Assembly (NCBI RefSeq): GCF_030463565.1
Contig: NC_134643.1
Coordinates: 166,802,491-166,866,490 of the forward strand
DNA length: 64,000 nucleotides
Direction of reading: 5' to 3'
DNA from: Pelecanus crispus
Taxonomy: Eukaryota; Chordata; Aves; Pelecaniformes; Pelecanidae
This document shows positions 21,386 to 32,621 of the stretch, piece after piece (the first letter of the stretch is position 1; the number at the start of each line of letters is the position of its first letter). The notes beneath the pieces were generated by a model. It made no database searches, was not told where the DNA came from, and saw nothing but the letters and a program-made list of their open reading frames with translations. The position numbers and the translations under genes were made by a program.

Positions 21386-24300
21386 CTCTACCAGTTGCAT
21401 TATACTGGTGGAAAAAAGACACCTCCAGAGAGCAATTTGTCTCACTCTAAGGTAAATGGCTGAACTAGATCAAATGAACTGCCCTCTGGAGATACTTGTT
21501 GCTGTCCTTGATCTATATAGTGGGCTTTAGGCAACTATTTAGGTGGTGAGATGTACCCCAACTTGAACGTCTACATTGTTTTGAAAACAGAACTGAGCCA
21601 TTTAAGCCATTTAGGCCTCCACCACGCGGGAGTTGCATGCAAAGCCTTTGGTGGGATGCCAAGGTTAGTGGAAATTTGCAGCTTCCCCAAGACTGCAGCG
21701 GTACATCTCCAGGACTCAGTGCAAACCCAACCAACCTGACACCCCCTCTGGCGTACACCACCGGGCTATTGCTGTACCCAAAATGGTCTCTGTGCTGCTG
21801 TCTTCAGGTATTCTGAAAGGGCATGATGGGGCCATTCTGCCAACTCTATGTCACCCCAAAAATATTCTTAGGATAATAAAAATCACCGGTGCAAGGGGCT
21901 TTGTTGCCCATTTGTATGAAGGCAGCTCCCATAGGCTGTGGTAGAAGCCAGTATCTGCAGTTCAGATTTTGCTGTATCCAGCCATTACAGTAGGCTTTTC
22001 CTCAACATTTTCCACCGATATACTGCATCTGGCACAGCCCAGTTCCTTTTCCATGGGGTGCTCCAGACCTCATCAACTTTTCCACACAATGGCAACACCG
22101 CTGTCGCCACACCTGGAGCTGATACGAGGTACAGCTTAAGAGAAGCTCAGCCTATGGGAAGGCTACAGGGGCTGGAGATCTGGCTGGAAATGACATGCTG
22201 TGATAGCAGCTGTGGCCAAGGAGAGCTGGTAGGAATGACGCTGTTGCAGGGCAGCCCCGCATCGGTGCTCCCACCCGTGCTCAGGGAGCGGACCATTAGG
22301 TTTCATTAGCTCCTCTGGCTGCTGGAACAAAATACTCTTTTGAAAGGAAAGGCACAGTCTCAGTTTTCTAGGAGACCTGCTTACACTGCTCTTTAAATCA
22401 GAGTTATTCACTCTTTTCAGTCTAAACTGATACAGACTTGTGGACAAGGGAACAGATAACTTTTGAAGGAGAAGGGGCCATAGGACAGTAGTTTTTCACT
22501 GATCTCAAACAAAACTATATTTTTTTTCTGTCTGATGAATTTGCTCTTTTTTAAGCTCACAGTTACAGGTGTTGTAACCATTTACCTTGGTTCAGCTAGC
22601 TTTATAAAACTAGGTTTACCTAGCTTTATAAAACCTAGTGTGATACACTTAAAAAAATGGACTAAATTCAGATTTCAAGTTCATTTTAGCATCGAGTAAA
22701 ATGTTTGGCTTGCAAAGTATGCCTTTCAGTAGGCTGAATGTGTTTCCGTGCTAGGAGTTTCCAGGAAACTCTTAGGTTACAATTACAATTGTTAACTGGA
22801 AGTCAGAATTTCCTTTACACTGTTCCTCTTATGCTTAGTTCTAACTGGACATCACTTAATGAGCTGGCTTAAATGCTTTGTTTCTTTTCTTTTTCTGTTA
22901 CATTGTTTTGGTATTTGTGTGATTTCTTTTTTTGGATCCTAACCTCTAACTATTTGCTCTTTGGTCTGGTTCTTTTACCTTATACTGGATTATCTACTTA
23001 AACCAGCATTTTCTAACAGCCCTTCCAGGTTACAGGACTCACTCCTTTCAATTTATTAGGGAAATGCCCAATTTTTTAAAACAGGTTAAAGACATTTTTT
23101 GTACTCCTTTCCAGGCTTCCTAATTACATGGTCAGTAATCCCAAGAAGAATGTAAGCAGGAAAGCCTGTGATAACAACAATAAAACCAGTGGTTGCTCTA
23201 AGGAACAAAACTGAAGGAGACGTCACAAACTAAAGGAAGAGAAGGAAAGAAAGTAATGGGTGGATTCAGTTGGAAGAAAGACACGGGGATTTTTCCTTAA
23301 AAATAATTTAGACAATGAGAAACTATGAGTGAAGATAACTAGAGGATAATATAAAACCTGAGGGAAGAAATGGAAACATGATTTAATAAGGCTCAGCAAA
23401 CGACAAATCTAGGGATGATACTGCAAGACGGGTGGTATCCCAAACAGATCCCTGCTCTGTAAACTCGAATGACCCCTTTTCTTAAAATTAAGATGCGAAG
23501 AGATGACCCTGAGAAAGTGAGGAAGGACAGGGCTGGAATGCTGGCTGAGCGAGCCACAGGGACAGAGGACAGTTCGTTTGATCCTATCCGTCTGTTACTC
23601 GAACATAGATCTGAAAGACGGTAAGGCCTGAAGACCTATTTTTCGCTGCCCAACATATTATTGAGTTCTTTGCAAAATAATTGCAAAGCTTGTTGAAAGA
23701 AGTAGCATTTGTATTTAGTCGGATTTTACTCACTGTTATCATGGCATTGAGCAACTGTGCTGAGAAATGGAAACAAAATTTGCGTCAGAAGAAATGACAC
23801 GCATAGATTTATGTTTGCTTACTTACTCTGCATATAAAATACAGAAATAATAGATATGTTTATATGGTTGGTTGTACAGCAAATGTGAGGTTTACAGACA
23901 ATTTGTCACTGCTGCAGCCACTGGAACGCGCCAGTAAATCTGTGGCCCCGCGTCTCCTTACAGCTGCTTTTATATTTGGAGTATAAGCCATGTTAGCTTC
24001 TGAAGGATTTATCAGTTTAGAGGACAGCTGTGGTGTGTTTAGGAGAGAACCTAAGGACAGCATGGCTCCAAAATAAAACTGTTTGGCTACTCAATCTTCT
24101 GACACGGGAGACTTTTCTACAGAGAAAAGACTTCCAGTGGAGGAGACAGACCCTTCCAGGGATGTCCTGCAATTACTTCCCCACTCTACACCAGGGGCTT
24201 TGAAGGTTTCTTTCTGTGAATTTTTCTTGTCTAACAGAAAAAAAAAAAAAATGTGGATGGATGAATGGATGGAATATTAGAAAAAAATCAAAAAATTCCA

Positions 24301-27300
24301 GGAAACATGCTTTTTTCCATGAGAAAAACCCCACATTAGTCACATTGCTTAATAAGCTTCTGGAAGGCTCTTAGATGTTATGGTTGCTACAGATAATACT
24401 ACACAGAACAGGGTAACTGTAGCTTGCAAATAGCCAATAACCTGATCATTTTGTTGACAACTTATTTTGTTCACACATGCAATTAAAATTAAATGTAAAG
24501 ACTGTTTGGTAGTTTTGGTAAGACAGAAGAGTAAAATCTAAGTGACGTAAATCCTCTGCAGCAAGCAAGACCAGTTCTCAATGTAAATTTATTTTCCTTT
24601 TGTGTGTGGGGTTTTTTTTCCTTTTGAAACAACAAATACATAGTAAACAGCACATCAGGAAAACCTAGGAAACCAAGTCTAAAATGACCATTGTCCTTTG
24701 TCCTTGCAAAGGAAAGCTGACAAATGCTCATGAGCTTCCATTCATCATGTTTCATAGGAAAACAGGAGACAGTAGGCATCTTGAGCCGGTCTGTATTGAT
24801 TCATGCGCAGGGATCCTCCTCCATGACCGTTGTGCTTAATAGTGAAGCACATTTCAATTGCCCTTCTAAGAAATTTGAGTTTTATGCTAAGTCGTGCTGG
24901 CCATTGGTCACATCTGAAAGGTTTCAAATATTCATTTGAATTATTATTTTGATTAGGAGATACTGCTTTTAGGTAGTATTGCACCAGGTTATAAATTCTG
25001 AAGTCTGTTGTATAGTCCAGGATTGATTATGAAGTATTTATCTATTTCTTGGAAAGATGTCTGACTTTTGCCCTTTCATTCTGTACTAGCCATGATAATT
25101 TCAACATTCTGTTTTACGATTTTCTTATTTACACCACACCCACAAATTCACTCTTGCAGCTGTTCCTCATGTGATTATTTCTAGCAGTTTCATTGTGGTT
25201 ACCCGTATGAATGACACTTATTGTTGTGGTATACCATCATAGGCTACAAATATGCAAAAATTATAAAGGGATAGGAAACTTTCAAACCCTTTAAATAATT
25301 TCTTTTGGGTTTGGATATGTATTCTTTTTTTTGGTTTTGCTTGGGTTTTTTGTTTTGTTTTGTTTTAAGATTGCCCTGCAGCTATTTAAAAATAGCTTTA
25401 AAAAGTTTAAAAACTGCTTCCACTGATTTACTTTAAGTAAACCAGAGGATAGCAAGCAGTTTTAAAATCTGCCAAAACTTTAGCCAGTAGAAATTAGAAA
25501 TTATGCAGCTATTTTTATTACCTGCATATTGTATAAAAATATAAATATCTATACAATAAAATATTGCATAGATTATTTTATTTTATGACAGTATATGACA
25601 TTTATTTGTGATAGTATTACTGCTATGATTATTATAAATGACAGTCAGATGAACTGGCAAGGAAGAAAGCATAGGAGCCAAAGCCTAGCATTTCAGAGTA
25701 TGTATTTATACTGGAGAAACAAGCTCCTAAATACACTACTGTAATGGATACTGGACAAGCAGGCACTATACAAAAAAATTCTGTTTTCCTTTTCTTGTGA
25801 ACAGCATATGGCGAAAACTGTTCCCTGGTGCCAGCAGAGATCTCTGCTGCATCAGTTACTCTGCCATGGAGATAAGAACTATGAGCTTTTGGACTCACAT
25901 ACAGTGTAAACAATCACCGCTTGATCGCTTTGCTGAATACAGCTCACATCCTATTACTTATTTCTCAGCTCGTGTCTTGGAACTGTATCTAAACTGACCT
26001 CAAAACAAGGAACACTTATCCAAATTGTCCGTGTATGAAGAAGTTACCTACTCAGAATGAAAGAAGTGTGAGCTATGCCAAATTAAGGGAACGAGCAGCC
26101 AAGTCAATAACGGAGGATTTGTAGTCGTAAAGACTACTCTGAATTACAGTGTCTGCAGGAGACCTAGCCAGTATGTGTTAAGAGGTTATCAGCCATCTTC
26201 TCCATGCTGTTCTTAGTTTAAAGTGGGTGGGGAGTCACAAACACTAGCACTGCAAGAAATATATGACTGGTTTGTGTAGTAAGGGATGTAGTCTCACAGT
26301 AATAAATACTGTAGCTGAACACTGAAGAACTGAAGTCCCAGAATCATTCAGCAGTTTTAATGCAAACATCGTTGACAACATCAAGAAAGACTGATTACAG
26401 ATAAGAAATCCGGGAATCAGCATATGGTTTGGCTTAGCTGGAAATCTCCATCACCACTGAGCAGAAAAATCCTCTTCTAAAGGCTACAACAACCCTTATG
26501 CTGATAATAGAAGAAAGATGTATCCCATGGTATGCACTTAAGCTGCTGCTGCTGGTCATGACATGACACGAGGCCTCTCTTAAAAGTGCATGGAAACCCC
26601 AGACAGCAGTCCAATGAAAGCTGTGAAAATAAATAAACAATTTAACTTGTAGAAGTTAAACTCTAAATAATTTAGAAATCTGATTTAATTGGTATGAAAC
26701 CTTATGCATCCGTTTTTACTTTTGTTAAATGTTCATTACCTCCGTTTAACACAAACTATCTAAACTGAGTTTATACAAACCTAGATAATCTAAACCAAAT
26801 TCAGAGTAGCTACTCGGAACTTCTGCATCGATTTCCTATCAGGTTTAAAATCACACATTTGTTGTACTCCATTGAAAACATAAGAAAATTATGTGGAATT
26901 CTGCTCACATTACATGACTAACTCCCCAGAAGATGTTACTAATACTTATGGGTAAGCTCTTACAACTAACACTGGAGAAGGCATATTATCCCTGAAGCCT
27001 CAATTAAACTGATTACTTGACTGATAAACTGAAAGAAGTGTCATAATTGACTTATGAATCAGTGGAAAAGACAGGAAGCAAATTATTCTGTATTCTCCTG
27101 AACTTGCACAGGAATTTACTTATGTAGAACTACAGTTGCTCTAGTGGGAGTTTAGCCAGAGCATGAGAGGTAACACCACCTCTGCTTTTAAGAAAAAAGA
27201 AGCTATACTTATGCTGTGCATCAATGCAGAGAAAGATTTAGTTGCTTATATTAATCCTGCAATACCTCTGCTGAACATGGGTAATATAATTGGAAAAATG

Positions 27301-28479
27301 AGCTTTTAGAATTGCACCTGAATGGGTAGAAAGATTACAGATCAGGTACTTGGTCCTTCCTCAAGTTTCTGTTGGCAGGGTTACAATAATTAAGCCTAAA
27401 ACACAGAGTTCCACTGAAACTGATGACATCATTCTGCAAAGCAGGTAATGCATGTAGTTGTATGAACAGTAACATGCTGGAAGTTACTGAGAGACTTCCA
27501 CTAAATCTTCCTGCCCTTCACCACATGATATACCCAGATTTCCAGGTAAGGCATAAACCAGAAGTTTTTTTGCATTTCTTTTTATGAGCAATAGAGACAC
27601 ACATATACATACGTGCTCTTTCTTACTAATATAACCAAAGGAAACAACATCAAAGTAATTTATGGTGTATCCACTCAGTGGAAATTCACATTTCCTCTAC
27701 CTTACTAAACAGCTCATTTCAGGTATTTGAATTTAAGATGAATAAAAGACTTTGTAGACCTGGAGACACTGTCTAATAAAAAACCATGTTATCTTAAGAA
27801 TGCGTATTATGGATTTCATGGGGTATGTTAGTGTTGTATAATCAAAGTAATTTGTAAATGTCTGTACAGTTCTGTACATAAACTTTGGCATGCTCTTCTA
27901 TTCTACTGGGGAAAAAAAAACAAACCAAACCCCCCCTAAAAGCTGGTATTCAGAAATATCTGTGTGCGCTGCTTGCATAATATTTGGAAGGCTAGATCAG
28001 CTGTATCTGGGAAAAAGTCAGTCTTAGCCAGATGCAGAAAAAACACTTCATTATTCCTTTTGGGCATTGGGAGAATTTTAAGAAGGAGCTCAAACGAACC
28101 TGCTTCAGCACATCATTGAATGGGTTAGTATGTTTGAAGATGCTAAGAAAGCCATCCATCAGTGGTATTGTTTTACTTTAATTTTTACAAGTGTACAGAA
28201 CTAGCAGGTCATTTTAAATTAAAATACTGACAAAATGCTAACAAAATGCAGCTTTCTATGCTTCTGCCTTTTAGAACACAAAAGGAACACATCTTCTCTG
28301 GATTTTAAGATCCAGTTCCAAGTTGTTTATTATCTGTACAACCTCCAGACTGTCTGCAATATCTAATGTCTAATGAGTACTCCCTTGCTTCCTCTATTTT
28401 AGCACTTACTCCGACCACATAATTTGTTATGATTTGGTGGCCATTAGCTTGTCAGCTCTTTTCCTAACTGAATGGATTT
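21386..28479. other. Intergenic DNA, no gene seen
   Basis: No exon or clear transposon can be supported. A 14-base word CTAGCTTTATAAAA is repeated 24 bases apart near 22596-22633. An A13 tract lies near 24239-24251, and a T-rich stretch with GTTTT repeats lies near 25324-25370. Much of 25.4-28.0 kb is AT-rich and free of long open frames. Confidence 0.55.
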
Positions 28480-29138
28480 TCAGACTAGAAAGGTTATTAT
28501 GATCATCTAGCTTGACCTCCATAGCAATATAAGCCAAGAAATTTTATATCGTGAATTTTGCTTTGAGGGATGAATTAGAGCCCAGGATTTAGAAAAGATA
28601 CTGAATCTTAATTTACAATTTGGGAGATAGAGTTTAGTGGGTCCTTAGGGATATTGTACCAAACAACCCTGCTTATGGCTAAAAGAAAAGGATCTTATGC
28701 TTATTCTGAATAAGTCAGCATAATTTCACCTGCCAGTTACTGGTTCTCACTGTCATCTTACCTGACAGATTAAAGAGCCTTTTAATATCTGAAATGTTCT
28801 TCTCTTGCAAATCCTAGCACGTTATGATCAAGCTTTTCTATAAGCTAAACAGATGCTTCTTCAGTCTCTCGCTGCCAAGGCGGATTCTCTTGGCTTTTCC
28901 AGTTTGCCAGTTACTTGTATTAAAATGCAATACCACTACTTCAGTAATAGTTTGATGAATGCCATATATAACAACATTATTACTACTTCTTAATATTCCT
29001 CTGCTTTTACATCCAAGACTTGTACCATAAGCATGAATCCTTTTGAGTTGTTCATAACCACATTATAACACCTCTGTAATTTGACTTAATGTTCTTTGTA
29101 CTTAGATGTCTTTCCACTCATCTGTATTCAAATAAACA
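28480..29138 (-). mobile_element. Ancient, strongly diverged CR1-type LINE remnant, antisense
   Basis: The order of short blocks follows the antisense 3' half of old amniote CR1/L3-like elements: ATGATCATCTAGCTTGACCTCC, then an 'ACTGAATCTTAATTTACAATTTG' type block, then AGATTAAAGAGCC. These are followed by a TAAGCTAAACAGAT…TTCAGTCTCTCGCTG block and CTCTGCTTTTACATCCAAG. Point changes and small indels are frequent throughout, so this is far older than the other CR1 copies. Boundaries are approximate, and the call rests on recall of the family, not an alignment. Confidence 0.6.
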
Positions 29139-31590
29139 GTTGGGTAAGTCTCATTCCACGCCCCAACCCTGCAAAAAAAAGCAGGCTCTGCTTCAGAAGT
29201 AACAGCTCCCTATAAATATTTATGGCTGCATCTATGTTATTAGTGATTATTTTGTGTTTTCTGTACATAAGTTAATAAAGATGATTGGAATAAAATCAAA
29301 TCGTCATTGTACTTTGCTAAACAGGTCTCCATTTGATGATGATTTTCAAGATATAATTACTTTTCAGATCTGCTGGGTAATTTTTTTTGTTCAGATAAAT
29401 GTATGTTGCAAGTTTTGTATAAAAATATTTTAAAATAGAACATTGGCACTAAATAGAATATTGCATAGCTGTCTTCATGGAAGCTCAAAATTATACGGTT
29501 ACCTTTGCCAGATAGGATACTAATACCATTAAACAGGCCTAAATTCCAGCCAATCCTCCTGATATTAGAAACTCAGTAATTCTTTAATTCCCACATGTGA
29601 TTGTTATGTTTGATTTCCATGATTTTGCCAAAGGTTCTCGTCATGTTATTTTAGCTCAAATAACCTTTTGCTTTACATTTCTAATGGGCACCAAATCAGT
29701 TTCTCTCTTTCATTTCTGGAACGAACATAGACAGGTGGATTATCACCATGAATGATTCAGAATCCCATAAAATTCCGCGACATGACTTAGTTGGTCCTGA
29801 AAGTTTAAATGTTTTTACCTTTACCTGTTGCTATTTAGCATCCTTACTAAGTAATGATAGAATAAAACATGTGCAATTATATCCATAAAGTATTATTGTA
29901 TTATGCAGGTTTCTATCAAATGAAGAAAAGAAACGCTTTTGCACATCGGCATTGTTACCGAAAATTGAAATATTTCAAAGTAGCAGGGAAACCATGCCAC
30001 TGCCAAGATTTTTTCTTTCCTGATCCTGACATTTTAAAAAAGGTATTCCCCTTGTCCTTTAGGCAACGAGCCAAGACTTTTCATTCATATATTTAGCTAC
30101 TATTACTCATTCTCATTGTTTCACAGCTGCTAACTTATCATTTCTGCTTATCAGCTTCCATATTTTTCCTTTTGTTTCACACACATTTTAATTGTCGCTT
30201 TCATTTTCTTTCCTTAACTGAATACATTCAGCTGAAAAGAAACTTTAGTGATTGTGGTAACATCATCTTTTGGGTATCCTGTACAGTCTTCCTAAATAAA
30301 CTACCATCTACCTATTTGATGTATTTTTCCTATGTATCTCTACCTATACAAGTACCATTCAGAGTTTTCTTCAGACTTGGAACACTGTCTCTTTTCCAGC
30401 AAAGCTGCATAATATATATGGGAAATATTTATATATAGCAAATATAGTTAAATTATGCCATTTTACACTTGAGCAAACATAAATTCAGTAGATTAGGGTT
30501 TGGGGTTTTTTTGGTCAGAATTGTCAGAATTCAAAACAGCTGAGTGCTTTGAAAATAATATATGATTTTATTTTAGAAAATGGTCATCTATTATTTATAC
30601 AAAATCTAGGGCATGTTTACTTGTGGAGGTCTGAGATCTAGACATACCCTACAGATTGAGATGAAAAAACCAAAAAAGATGATCCTAAGATAGCTCATTC
30701 TAGTTATTCTAGCTAAATGTTTACATAGCTGCTCATCCAGTTCTGTATTCAGATAAATCTGTCTCACCAGTATCCAATTTTCTGATTTATCTTCGTAAAC
30801 ATTGACTCATAAACCAGGTCTTGGATTTGTGACATCAGGAACTCTAGGTATCTTTAATGAGCCTGATGAGCCTATCTCTCCGTGCATTCCGTCTTTCTTA
30901 AAGAAGGTATAAAGTAATAGGAACACTCAAGTTGTGACAGACATCCTACTAAAAAAAAAAAAAAAATAGGCCACGCATTTGAATAAATGAGCCTTAGATA
31001 CAGGTCTGCAAAGTATCAGCGGAAAGATCCTTCACTGATAAAAACTCAGTCGGTGTAATCTACACATTTGTGTATTTGGACTTTTTATCCTCCATCTTTC
31101 TGAAAGAATTGCTTCAATTATTTGGAATCTTATTAGTTGCAGATGTATTTAGGAAGCATCCAAAGAAGTAGGCCCTTTCTCTGGCAGGCATTTCTTGAGT
31201 ACGTAGCCTCAAATGCAAGCACTTTGTGATCTTCCCCCCCCCCCCCCCCCCCCCAAAAAAGCCCCCCGCCTTGGCCACAGCACTCCCTCACTCCCTCCAC
31301 CAGTGGTAAGCCGTACACAGTTCAGGGTAGGAAAGTGGTTTTAGTTCACATGAAAAAGATAAAGGCGTGCGTGCCCTAACGCTCTGCAATGCTCCGAGCA
31401 TTTAAGTGCAGTCATGAGGCGGCTGGCGCCTGCCTGCCCTCCGAGTATGAGGGCACTCCTAACCCGGCTCTCGGAAGGAGCTCACGGCCACTCAAAAAGC
31501 AAGAGCCGGGCACGCTTTCATGCAACTGGGCACATGCGCGCAGCTTTACTTACGAATGGAAACTATTTGGGAGAAGAAAACCGTACAGAG
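29139..31590. other. Intergenic DNA upstream of the DOCK9 CpG island, no gene seen
   Basis: AT-rich sequence with no supported exon. It contains an A-run near 30952-30966 and a C21 run at 31234-31254 followed directly by A6. From about 31370 GC content rises toward the island. Confidence 0.55.
31234..31254. repeat. Poly-C tract (C21)
   Basis: Twenty-one Cs are followed directly by an A-run. The opposite strand is a G21 tract able to form quadruplexes. A tract of equal length occurs at 38365-38385. Confidence 0.9.
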
Positions 31591-32010
31591 GAAAAACCTC
31601 AAAGACGAGGCTTCCTGAGGACGCAGGAGCAGCCCCGCTGACAGCGGACACGCTCGTTCCGAACCGCGGCTATTGTAGCGTCAGCCACAACCTCGCTACT
31701 TTTTGACTTTCTGGCTACATCACGCGCTTGCGTAGACCCACGTACGCGCGTGTATGCAGAGGCACGGGTACAAACACGAGCAGAAGCCGCCGCCGCAGAG
31801 CCCAGGCCCTTCATCCCCGGGACGCGGCGGCTGCACTCGCCGCTCCGGCGTCCTCCGGCCGCGCTTTGCCCCCGGCTCTGTCGCTCGGGGCCGAACGGAG
31901 CCGCGCTCAGCGCCACACCCCGGGGGACCCCCCACCCCGGAGCCCGGCACCGGGGCAGGGCCCGGGATCGGGACGCGGCCGGCGCCGCTCCCCACAGCCC
32001 GCCCCGCTGA

Positions 32011-32225
32011 GGGCGGGGCCTGCCCGGCAAGGGCGGGAACTTCCGGCTCCAGCCGACCCCGCCCCTCACCTTGGCCTCGGGTCCGCGCTAAGCCAATGAG
32101 GGTGGGGAGCCGCAGCCGGGCAGGTAACCAGGCGCCCAATCAGAAAGGCGCCGCCGGGAACAGGTGGGGGCGGGGCCTAGGCGTGCCGCGCGCGCGGCCC
32201 CGCCCCTTTGCCCCGCCGCGCCAAT
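32011..32225 (+). promoter_or_regulatory. DOCK9: Proximal promoter motif array: CCAAT x3, GC boxes, E2F/ETS-like sites
   Basis: CCAAT occurs at 32093-32097, 32136-32140 and 32221-32225, all in the same orientation; the latter two and the first continue as CCAATCAG, CCAATCGG and CCAATGAG, typical of NF-Y sites. GGGCGGGGCC at 32011 and GGGGGCGGGGCC near 32165 are Sp1-type GC boxes. GGGCGGGAA at 32031 resembles an E2F site and overlaps the start of ACTTCCGG (32039-32046), an ETS/GABP-type site. Factor binding is inferred from motif shape only. Confidence 0.6.
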
Positions 32226-32431
32226 CGGCCTCCGCGGCGGCGGCGGCAGCGGCGCCCCCCTCGCTCTCGCCCCCCCCCCCCCCCCACCGCCCGGCGGCGC
32301 GCGGGCCCTGTCTGGAGGTGGGGGCGCGGCGCGGCGCGCGCCGGCTCCGCGGGGGAGGGGCTACCTGCCGGGCTGCGCCTCGCGCCCTGCCCGCCTCCCG
32401 CCGCCGCGTGAGGCACCGGCCGGCCGGCGGG

Positions 32432-32469
32432 CCCTGAGGGCAGCGGCGGCCCCTGAGGGCAGCGGCGGG
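32432..32469 (+). repeat. 19-base tandem duplication in DOCK9 5' leader
   Basis: CCCTGAGGGCAGCGGCGG plus one base occurs twice in direct succession (32432-32450 and 32451-32469), differing only at the last base. It ends 38 bases before the exon 1a start codon. Confidence 0.9.
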
Positions 32470-32507
32470 CCGGGCCGGGCCGGGGCGGAGGAGCGCGGAG
32501 GGCAGCC

Positions 32508-32621
32508 ATGGCACTGGTGGCCCCGGAGACTCGGAAGTTTACGCGGGCGCTGAGCAAGCCCGGCACGGCGGCCGAGCTGCGGCAGAGCGTCTCCGAGGTG
32601 GTGCGCGGCTCCGTCCTCCTG
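32508..32621 (+). CDS. DOCK9: DOCK9 coding exon 1a (38 codons, main N-terminus)
   Basis: DOCK9 (zizimin1) is a DOCK-D family guanine nucleotide exchange factor that activates CDC42 through a C-terminal DHR2 domain. This exon supplies only the extreme N-terminus. After a divergent MALVAPE leader comes [19 protein letters not shown], continuing to [13 protein letters not shown], which I recognise as the conserved DOCK9 N-terminal block. DOCK11 and DOCK10 have similar but less close versions. The ATG at 32508 has a strong context (GCAGCCATGG). The exon ends at a complete Leu codon at 32621, followed by the donor GTGAGT, phase 0. In the family the next residues are AKPKL from exon 2; I find no such exon in this window. 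Divergent UBAC2 at 1.1 kb confirms the paralogue choice by gene order. PH, DHR1 and DHR2 domains lie beyond the window. Confidence 0.94.
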
